19,298 nucleotides of DNA from assembly GCA_900543455.1 (NCBI GenBank), contig UQRR01000038.1, positions 1 through 19,298 on the forward strand. Direction: 5' to 3'. Below, in pieces: positions 13,716 through 19,298 of the stretch (the stretch's first letter is position 1; every line of letters begins with the position of its first letter). This stretch comes from an uncultured Dialister sp. Lineage in GTDB: Bacteria; Bacillota; Negativicutes; Veillonellales; Dialisteraceae. A program made the translations under genes and the position numbers. The notes under the pieces were generated by a model, which was given only the letters and a program-made list of their open reading frames with translations, made no database searches and was not told the origin of the DNA.

Positions 13716-15377
13716 TTAGAGGGTGTTGTGCGGTTTGTATTCGCCGTAAACTTTACGCAGAACGCCGCAGATTTCGCCTTCGGTGCAGTATGCACGTACG
13801 CAGTCGAGGATGACTGGCATGAGGTTGACATGGTCTGGGCCTTCAGCCGGAGTCTGAGCTGCTTTTTCAAGTTTAGCCAGTTCTTCAGCAACTTTAGCCT
13901 GGTCACGGTTTGCTTTATCCTGAGCGAGCTGAGCTTTCTTCTTTTCGCCAACGGATGCGTCAATCTTCAGCAGGCCGGTAACCGGTGGTTCTTCCATGGT
14001 GAATTTGTTGACGCCAACGATGGTTCTTTCGCCGGATTCAACAGACATCTGCCAAGCGTAAGCAGCGTCCTGAATTTCTTTCTGGATGTAGCCTTTATCA
14101 ATAGCTTCTACTGCGCCACCCATTTCATCGATCTTGCGGATGTATTCTTTAGCTTCTGCTTCGATAGCATTGGTCATAGCTTCAACATAGTAGGAGCCGC
14201 CGAGCGGATCAACTACGTCAGCCAGGCCGGATTCGTAAGCTACGATCTGCTGGGTACGCAGAGCGATGGTTACGGATTCAGTGGTCGGCAGAGCCAGAGC
14301 TTCATCGCGGGAGTTGGTGTGCAGGGACTGGGTTCCGCCCATAACTGCTGCAGCGGTCTGGAGAGCAACACGGATGATGTTGTTGTTTGGCTGCTGAGCG
14401 GTCAGCATGGAACCAGCGGTCTGGGTGTGGAAACGCAGTTTCATGGACTTGCTAGCTTCTGCATGGAATCTTTCCTTCAGAATGGTAGCCCACAGACGAC
14501 GGGATGCACGGAATTTTGCAACTTCTTCGAGTACGTTGTTGTGAGCGTTCCAGAAGAAGGACAGACGGCCTGCGAATTCATCGATCTTCATGCCAGCTTT
14601 CAGAGCTGCTTCGATGTATGCGATACCATCAGCGATGGTGAATGCGATTTCCTGAGCAGCGGTGGAGCCTGCTTCACGGATATGGTAGCCGGAAATGGAG
14701 ATGGTGTTCCACTTCGGTACATTTTCGGAGCAGTATTCGAAGATATCGGTGATCAGACGCATGGACGGTTTAACCGGGAAAATGTAGGTGCCGCGAGCTG
14801 CGTATTCTTTCAGGATATCGTTCTGGATGGTGCCGCGAAGAGCAGTTGCCGGAACGCCCTGTTTTTCAGCTACAGCGATGTACATAGCCAGCAGTACGGA
14901 AGCCGGTGCGTTGATGGTCATAGAAGTGGAAACTTTGCCGAGGTCGATGCCGTCGAACAGTCTTTCCATATCGTAGAGGGAGTCGATAGCAACGCCTACT
15001 TTACCAACTTCGCCAGCGGACATTTTGTCGTCGGAGTCATAGCCGATCTGGGTTGGCAGGTCGAATGCGCAGGACAGGCCGGTGCCGCCGTTAGCGATCA
15101 GGTATTTGTAACGTTTGTTGGATTCTTCAGCGGTGGAGAAACCAGCATACATACGCATGGTCCAGAGTTTGCCACGGTACATGGTCGGCTGTACGCCACG
15201 GGTGTATGGATATTCGCCCGGGAATCCGAGGTCTCTTTCATAGTCGAAACCTTCGAGATCGAGTGGGGTGTACAGGTTCTTGTGTTTCAGACCAACTCTT
15301 TCCGGATGTTTTGCGCACTGTTTTGCATAGGTGTCATTGTAAGCTGCAAGTTTAGCTTTCAGGGATTCGTTAGACAT
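13716..15377 (-). CDS. mcmA1: Methylmalonyl-CoA mutase, separate catalytic barrel subunit
   Basis: The TIM-barrel subunit (553 residues) of a split methylmalonyl-CoA mutase. The barrel spans roughly 30-470 and ends in a Lys/Ala/Glu-rich linker (about 480-510) without a B12 domain. Residues that set substrate choice are of the methylmalonyl type: Tyr77 in RMYAGFSTAEESN and Arg195 in AARGTYIFP, with the catalytic His232 in SGYH. Isobutyryl-CoA mutases differ at the first two, so I call this methylmalonyl-specific. The ATG at 15375-15377 follows AGGAGG by 11 bases. It is the first gene of a seven-gene operon (mcmA1-mcmA2-meaB-mce-mmdA-mmdD-mmdC) behind a structured leader with its own promoter. 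Confidence 0.96.
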   Translation of the reverse strand: MSNESLKAKLAAYNDTYAKQCAKHPERVGLKHKNLYTPLDLEGFDYERDLGFPGEYPYTRGVQPTMYRGKLWTMRMYAGFSTAEESNKRYKYLIANGGTGLSCAFDLPTQIGYDSDDKMSAGEVGKVGVAIDSLYDMERLFDGIDLGKVSTSMTINAPASVLLAMYIAVAEKQGVPATALRGTIQNDILKEYAARGTYIFPVKPSMRLITDIFEYCSENVPKWNTISISGYHIREAGSTAAQEIAFTIADGIAYIEAALKAGMKIDEFAGRLSFFWNAHNNVLEEVAKFRASRRLWATILKERFHAEASKSMKLRFHTQTAGSMLTAQQPNNNIIRVALQTAAAVMGGTQSLHTNSRDEALALPTTESVTIALRTQQIVAYESGLADVVDPLGGSYYVEAMTNAIEAEAKEYIRKIDEMGGAVEAIDKGYIQKEIQDAAYAWQMSVESGERTIVGVNKFTMEEPPVTGLLKIDASVGEKKKAQLAQDKANRDQAKVAEELAKLEKAAQTPAEGPDHVNLMPVILDCVRAYCTEGEICGVLRKVYGEYKPHNTL

Positions 15378-15606
15378 GAGTTCATCTTCCTCCTAAAAAA
15401 GTAAGTATGTAAAACTCTAGGAAGCTTTTCCTTGACTTCGGTGGCCGCGACTTTGTGTTCTTCTTACCACTTACATAGGAACTATCTTCCCAATGGGGTC
15501 ACGCAAAGCCCTTGGCTGCTGCAGTGCTCATTCGAGTCTTCTTACAGCAGCGATTGGGGACTCTTGCTGACCCATGTATTGACACTGTCGTGTGACAGAT
15601 ATCACC
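15378..15606 (-). ncRNA. Structured leader of the split-mutase operon, class unassigned
   Basis: About 230 nt of untranslated leader. On the minus strand ATGGGTCA (15575-15568) pairs with TGACCCCAT (15501-15493). Inside, GCTGCTG (15551-15545) pairs perfectly with CAGCAGC (15521-15515). Alternative pairings exist: CCCAAT (within 15559-15553) with ATTGGG (15494-15489), and TATGTAA (15477-15471) with TTACATA (15412-15406), the latter just before a run of six T and the ribosome site. I looked for a cobalamin box (GCCACTGTAA) and other familiar cores and did not find one. It is probably a riboswitch or attenuator of a type I cannot name. Confidence 0.5.
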
Positions 15607-15613
15607 ATAGGTA

Positions 15614-15641
15614 ATTATACAGTATTATCTGTATTTGTAAA
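15614..15641 (-). promoter_or_regulatory. Promoter of the mcm-mmd operon with embedded palindrome
   Basis: On the minus strand TTTACA (15641-15636), a 16-nt spacer and a perfect TATAAT (15619-15614) give a start near 15607. The spacer and -10 box carry a palindrome ATACAG-ATAATA-CTGTAT (15634-15617), placed where a repressor would block polymerase. I see no clear terminator between scpC and this promoter, so read-through from scpC is possible. Confidence 0.75.
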
Positions 15642-15683
15642 GCATTAAATGCCTTGCCTCATGCGGCTTCTTGAATAATTAAA

Positions 15684-17231
15684 TTATTTCTTGAAGTGCA
15701 TGTCGCCGGTTTCAGCGAGGCTTTCATGGAATTTGAATGCTTCTGCGAGGAGATGCGGGGTCTGGCTTTCGCCGCAAGCTGCGCATGCTCTTTCGTAGTA
15801 GTCCATGAGCTGATCTCTGAAAGACGGATGAGCGACGTTGTTGATGATGACCTTTGCTCTTTCTTTCGGGGACAGGCCGCGAACATCAGCGACGCCCTGT
15901 TCAGAAATGAATACATGGGTATCATGTTCAGTGTGGTCAACATGGGAGCACATCGGAACAACTGCGGAGATCTTGCCGCCCTTAGCGGTGCTGTGGCAGA
16001 AGAAGCAGGACAGGAAGCCGTTACGAGCAAAGTCGCCGGAGCCGCCGATACCGTTCATCAGCTTGGTGCCGCTTACATGGGTGGAGTTTACGTGGCCGTA
16101 GATATCCATTTCCAGTGCGGTGTTCATAGCGATGACGCCGAGACGACGAGCCACTTCGCCATTGTTGGAAACTTCCTGCGGACGAAGGATGATCTTCTTG
16201 CTGTATCTGTCGATGTTGTCGTAGAAGCGTTTCAGTCCATCCGGGGATGGGGAGAGGGAAGTACCGGAAATCATGTCGATCTTGTCTTTATCGATCAGGT
16301 CGAACATGCCATCCTGAATAACTTCGGTGTATACGGAGAGGTTCTTGAAGTCAGATTCTACAAGGCCATGGATAACAGCGTTTGCAACGTTGCCTACACC
16401 GGACTGCAGTGGGAGCAGGTTTTCCGGCAGTCTGCCATGTTTAACTTCGTTTTTCAGGAAGTCAATCAGGTTGTTGCCCATAGCTTCTGCATCGTCATCG
16501 AGCGGAGCGAGTGCACGGGTAACGTCTGGCAGATCGCATGGAACGATAGCAACGATCTTTGCCGGATCGCATGGGATGTAAGGAGTACCTACGCGGTCGC
16601 CAGCGGAAGTGATCGGGATCGGTTCGCAGTGCGGCGGGTTCTTACGCATGTAGATATCAGCCATACCTACGAGAGCCAGCGGCTGGGTGGTGTTGACTTC
16701 TACGATGACTTTCTTAGCGGTATCTACAAATACCGGAGAGTTGCCGATGGCAGTGGTGGTGTACAGTTCGCCGTTCGGTCCGATCTTGCAGACTTCAACT
16801 ACAGCGACATCTGGGCCGGTGACACGTTCACCTTTAGCATTGGTGAAGAAGCCAGCACGGATCTGCTGAGCTACATGAGACAGGTGAAGATCGAAATAAT
16901 CCAGAGCACCAGCATTGATGGCTTTTCTCAGGTTGCCATTGGTCTGGTATGGCATACGAACTCTTACGCCGTTCACAGCGATCAGTTCGCTATCGATCTG
17001 GGAGCCAGTGGAAGCGCCGGTCCATACGTCTACCTGGAACGGAGTTTCTTTCATACGTTCTGCGAGTTCATGCATGGTGATCTTCGGATAGCCGCATGGG
17101 GTGAATCCGGAAATACCAAGGATGTCGCCTGGCTGAATCATAGCTGCTGCTGTCTTAGCGTCGCAAATTTTTGCTTTCAGGTCTGCGCCTTCTACTCTGC
17201 TAAGGAATTCGCTATCATTGGTGTCGATCAT
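15684..17231 (-). CDS. scpC: Propionyl-CoA:succinate CoA-transferase (acetyl-CoA hydrolase/transferase family)
   Basis: Transfers CoA between acyl-CoA and a carboxylate. In this setting it most likely moves CoA from propionyl-CoA to succinate, closing the propionate cycle. It is a two-domain protein of 515 residues in the Cat1/ScpC/AarC family. Visible features are GISGFTPCGYPK near the N-terminus, WTGASTGSQIDSEL, the YTEVIQDGMFDL segment whose Glu is the probable glutamyl-CoA nucleophile (by analogy with AarC and 4-hydroxybutyrate CoA-transferase), ALEMDIYGHVNSTHVSGTK, GGSGDFARNG and FISEQGVADVRGLSP. The start is the ATG at 17229-17231, nine bases after GGGAGG; the ATG three codons earlier abuts that site and is unlikely. 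Substrate choice (succinate versus acetate) is inferred from the neighbouring pathway genes. Confidence 0.93.
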   Translation of the reverse strand: MIDTNDSEFLSRVEGADLKAKICDAKTAAAMIQPGDILGISGFTPCGYPKITMHELAERMKETPFQVDVWTGASTGSQIDSELIAVNGVRVRMPYQTNGNLRKAINAGALDYFDLHLSHVAQQIRAGFFTNAKGERVTGPDVAVVEVCKIGPNGELYTTTAIGNSPVFVDTAKKVIVEVNTTQPLALVGMADIYMRKNPPHCEPIPITSAGDRVGTPYIPCDPAKIVAIVPCDLPDVTRALAPLDDDAEAMGNNLIDFLKNEVKHGRLPENLLPLQSGVGNVANAVIHGLVESDFKNLSVYTEVIQDGMFDLIDKDKIDMISGTSLSPSPDGLKRFYDNIDRYSKKIILRPQEVSNNGEVARRLGVIAMNTALEMDIYGHVNSTHVSGTKLMNGIGGSGDFARNGFLSCFFCHSTAKGGKISAVVPMCSHVDHTEHDTHVFISEQGVADVRGLSPKERAKVIINNVAHPSFRDQLMDYYERACAACGESQTPHLLAEAFKFHESLAETGDMHFKK

Positions 17232-17348
17232 TACTATCATCCTCCCAAAAATATAAAAATATCAAAAGTCCAGTACCTCTTTGAGCTTTCTCTATGGTCT
17301 GGAGCTTTTTGCCTCATAAAAACACAGCCGTGCTTCCGAAGTATATAA

Positions 17349-17441
17349 GAAAAAGGAGTCCTTTCTGCTTTCCTATGACCGCATGTAAACATGTCTCATA
17401 ACATCAGAAAAACTCCTCCTTGGTATCATCGGTCTCACCGA
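17349..17441 (-). promoter_or_regulatory. Attenuator-like leader of scpC with a two-codon reading frame
   Basis: On the minus strand AGGAGT..TTTCTG (17417-17405) pairs with CAGAAA..ACTCCT (17367-17354), followed by TTTTC. This is an intrinsic terminator with a large loop that itself contains a CATG-TTTA-CATG hairpin. Its 5' arm overlaps a strong AAGGAGG ribosome site (17421-17415), which stands ten bases before ATG-TTA-TGA (17404-17396). A small hairpin TCGGT-GAG-ACCGA (17441-17429) precedes it. Confidence 0.6.
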
Positions 17442-17473
17442 CTGTATTTGTGACCTCTTCAGTCATCACTGTT

Positions 17474-17482
17474 ATTATATCA
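17474..17482 (-). promoter_or_regulatory. Extended -10 promoter of scpC
   Basis: On the minus strand TGATATAAT (17482-17474) is an extended -10 element with a perfect TATAAT. No good -35 box stands at 17 nt; TTTACG is present but 21 nt away. Transcription should start near 17467, giving a leader of about 235 nt. Confidence 0.6.
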
Positions 17483-17754
17483 CACTTTTTTCGAAAGGTT
17501 CGTAAAAAGTAAGTTCTTTGTTTTTAAAATTCTCATAGGGATGTTATAAATAATTCCTATTAGACAAATCATCATTTATGTGACTCAGAGTCTACAGGCT
17601 ATGAAAGCGATGATCCTCGCAGTGTAGGTTATAGAAATGGTACAGGGGAGCGCCGCCGGGCCGCACTCGAAAGCTTCCTGCGAAGGTGATCTGTAAGGAC
17701 CGGTGCATCGCTTTTGGCATCGCTGCCCCCTTCATGCTTTCCCCCGATAATCGC
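17483..17754. other. Intergenic stretch between scpC promoter and the ligase gene
   Basis: The first 100 bases are AT-rich promoter-proximal sequence; the rest is GC-richer. A direct repeat GCATCGC-TTTTG-GCATCGC lies at 17705-17723. I see no terminator for the ligase gene and no confident gene. A 47-codon frame is noted among the rejected items. Confidence 0.4.
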
Positions 17755-18963
17755 TCACCTATCCCCGCTTCCTACGCAAAGTGCGGAAAGGCTCCAGAAG
17801 CAGAAGGAGATCGAGCGTCCGAAAAGGACATGATCGCTCATGCTGATGACGGCGATGGCCATGACCATGAGCAGGCCGCCAAGCCCCATCGTTCGCGTGA
17901 AGAGGCTGGCCTTGCCCCGATAGAGCTTCCAGCAGAGGAAGCCCTGGGCGAAGAAGGTCAAAAGGAAGGCTGCTCCGCCTATGATGCCGACTTCGGCGAG
18001 CATATTGAGATACATGTTGTGCGCATGGAAGATGAGGACGTGCTCATCTTGAATGAAGAAGTTGTAGTCGGGATAGGCCAGATAATAGCTCCCCCACCCC
18101 ACGCCGAGAAGCGGGTGCTCTTCGATCATGGCGATGGTGCTCTCCCACAGGGCAAATCGCAGGCCGACAGAGGTGTCTTCGCCGGAGAAAAGGGACAGAA
18201 AACGCTCGACCATCTGTCCGTGGTAGAAGAAGAGAACAAGAGGGATGAGGAAGAAAAGAAAGCCGAATCGCTTGTCATAGAAGAGGGTGAGCCCTAAGAC
18301 GATAGCCGCAAGGCTCAGCCATGCGCCGCGTGAATAGGTCAGCGCAAGGCAGAGAAGCAGGATGAAGAGAATGATGGCAAAAGCCCATTTCCTTTTTTTC
18401 TGCCGCTCCCTGAGAAAGAAAGCAGTAAGGATGCTGATGATCATAACGGCATAGGCTCCGAGGAGATTCGGATTTTCCAGTGTCGAATACATGCGGCGTC
18501 GAAGGAGAGGAAATCTCTCGGGATCGACCCAGCTCTGCGCCGTCATATCAGCTGCCATGCCTGCCACATTCGCATACTGGATGAAGCCATAGGCGGCCAC
18601 GCAGATGGCTCCTGCCAGGAAGGCATAGAGCGCCTTCTCCTTTTCTCGCACGGAGGAAAGAAGTGAAAGGATCAAAAGGTAGATCGCGGCATACATCAAT
18701 GGCTGGAAGGCCCAGTTCATGAGTGAAAAGGCAGGATCGGGAGCGTGGAAGCCGGAGAAAAAGGCACACGCCAAAAAGACCGCCGGCAGTCCCCAGAGGC
18801 GAGGGCGCACGCCTTTCACTTCGCCTGTGGTGCAATGATTCACTGCCCAGAGAAGAAGGCATGGGAGAAGTGTCACGTAAAACACATAGGGATGAAGCGG
18901 CAGCAGAAAGAGTGTCGCATATAAAAGATTCTGAATGTTCTTTTTCGAAGCGAGGAATCGCAT
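17755..18963 (-). CDS. O-antigen ligase/polymerase-type membrane protein (Wzy_C family)
   Basis: A polytopic inner-membrane protein of 402 residues with about ten or more hydrophobic segments. It carries the Wzy_C family signatures in a row: ENPNLLGAYAVMI (first third), TYSRGAWLSL, and the large periplasmic loop with HPLLGVGWGSYY and HAHNMYLNMLAEVGIIGG. Family members either ligate O-antigen to lipid A-core (WaaL) or polymerise sugar repeats, and the family motifs alone do not separate the two. Its presence fits an outer-membrane-bearing Negativicute. The ATG at 18961-18963 has AGGAG eight bases upstream and its own promoter at 19021-19049. It has no functional link to the neighbouring propionate genes and no adjacent glycan genes in the window. 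Confidence 0.85.
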   Translation of the reverse strand: MRFLASKKNIQNLLYATLFLLPLHPYVFYVTLLPCLLLWAVNHCTTGEVKGVRPRLWGLPAVFLACAFFSGFHAPDPAFSLMNWAFQPLMYAAIYLLILSLLSSVREKEKALYAFLAGAICVAAYGFIQYANVAGMAADMTAQSWVDPERFPLLRRRMYSTLENPNLLGAYAVMIISILTAFFLRERQKKRKWAFAIILFILLLCLALTYSRGAWLSLAAIVLGLTLFYDKRFGFLFFLIPLVLFFYHGQMVERFLSLFSGEDTSVGLRFALWESTIAMIEEHPLLGVGWGSYYLAYPDYNFFIQDEHVLIFHAHNMYLNMLAEVGIIGGAAFLLTFFAQGFLCWKLYRGKASLFTRTMGLGGLLMVMAIAVISMSDHVLFGRSISFCFWSLSALCVGSGDR

Positions 18964-19020
18964 AGATGGGCTCCTGACATGGAAAATGATATTTTTTCTA
19001 TGATCCTATCTCAGTATATC

Positions 19021-19049
19021 ATTATATAGAATGGGGAACCGTTCAGCAA
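19021..19049 (-). promoter_or_regulatory. Promoter of the O-antigen ligase-type gene
   Basis: On the minus strand TTGCTG (19049-19044), a 17-nt spacer and TATAAT (19026-19021) precede the start codon by about 60 nt. Confidence 0.65.
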
Positions 19050-19063
19050 TAGAGAATGGGAAA

Positions 19064-19208
19064 GGGTTCGGGGTTCGGGGTTCGGGGTTCAGGGTTAGCC
19101 CATGGGGCGGGGCGCCCTTTGATTGCGTGCGAAAGAGGTTCGGCAGGTTCTATGAGGTCAATGGGTAGGGCGGGGGCGGTGCGGCGCATAAGAATATAGA
19201 AGCGCCGC
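19064..19208. repeat. Composite dispersed repeat, copy 3
   Basis: GGGTTCG heptamers (19064-19098) run into GTTAGCCCATGGGGC. A hairpin follows with arms GCGGCGC (19181-19187) and GCGCCGC (19202-19208), whose loop ATAAGAATATAGAA is nearly identical to that of copy 1 (ATAAAAACATAGAA). The same GGAGGTTTGAAA then follows. The CTAGCCA tandem part is missing, and a MITE-like element begins 12 nt later instead. Confidence 0.8.
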
Positions 19209-19220
19209 GGAGGTTTGAAA

Positions 19221-19298
19221 TTAGGGAAACGCTGATTAAATCGCAGAGTCGGATTTCATATGGATTTTTATACATAGCTTCGTCATCATCTTCCTTAA
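19221..19298. mobile_element. Second MITE-like element, cut by the window end
   Basis: TTAGGGAAACGCTGATTAAA followed by TCGCAGAGTC matches the left end of the 8815-8981 element, with one mismatch in the first 20 bases. CATAGCTTCGTCAT is also shared further in. The intervening sequence differs. The element either continues beyond the window or ends at the terminal CTTCCTTAA. Confidence 0.55.

Noticed and set aside
15436..15451. T-box-like GGTGGCCGCGAC on the + strand
   Set aside because: It resembles the T-box signature only partly, and no gene lies downstream on that strand. The transcribed strand is the opposite one.
15493..15516. GGTCACGCAAAGCCC, reminiscent of the c-di-GMP (GEMM-I) riboswitch core, on the + strand
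   Set aside because: Wrong strand for the operon, no second conserved half and no downstream + strand gene. Treated as coincidence.
17592..17735. 47-codon minus-strand frame (MKGAAMPKAMHRSL...) just after the ligase gene
   Set aside because: A GGGGGA precedes the ATG, but the composition is unremarkable, no family is recognised and there is no other support.
17686..18297. 203-codon + strand frame opposite the ligase gene
   Set aside because: It is a shadow of the membrane protein: a Glu/Asp/Lys-rich translation arising from complementing hydrophobic codons.

Overview
The window looks like chromosomal DNA from a Gram-negative-type Firmicute of the class Negativicutes, most likely Dialister or a close relative. 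This is inferred from three things: Veillonella-style methylmalonyl-CoA decarboxylase subunits, an O-antigen ligase-type membrane protein, and intergenic spaces filled with dispersed short repeats. Species was not determined. Apart from one small gene, all recognised genes are on the minus strand.

Layout from left to right. (1) 1-1150: a repeat-rich edge and an MsrA-fold protein that lacks the catalytic cysteine. (2) 1154-7946: a cobalamin-dependent methylmalonyl-CoA mutase locus. It is transcribed leftwards from a strong promoter near 7953-7981 through a leader of about 480 nt that carries a cobalamin riboswitch, then mutA, mutB (TAATG overlap), a repeat-filled gap and a MeaB GTPase. (3) 8137-8643: a divergent small gene for a stand-alone relative of the MutB cobalamin-binding domain that has lost all cobalamin-contact motifs. 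(4) 8644-9303: repeats, a MITE-like palindrome and two terminators. (5) 9304-15641: a seven-gene leftward operon coding for a split methylmalonyl-CoA mutase (553 + 131 aa), a second MeaB GTPase, methylmalonyl-CoA epimerase, and the alpha, delta and biotin-carrier subunits of the decarboxylase. (6) 15684-17231: a propionyl-CoA:succinate CoA-transferase-type gene with its own attenuator-like leader. (7) 17755-18963: an O-antigen ligase/polymerase-type membrane protein, then repeats to the window end.

Together, regions 2, 5 and 6 encode the succinate-to-propionate pathway. The CoA-transferase makes succinyl-CoA from succinate and propionyl-CoA. Mutase converts it to (R)-methylmalonyl-CoA and the epimerase gives the (S)-isomer. 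The membrane decarboxylase releases CO2 and propionyl-CoA while pumping Na+. The essential membrane beta subunit (mmdB) is not in the window.

Most notable observations: two architecturally different mutase systems, each with its own MeaB; a cobalamin riboswitch in front of a cobalamin-dependent enzyme rather than a B12 synthesis or transport gene; a perfect 14-nt inverted repeat bracketing that leader; the degenerate orphan B12-domain protein between the two loci; and structured, unassigned leaders before the split-mutase operon and the CoA-transferase gene.
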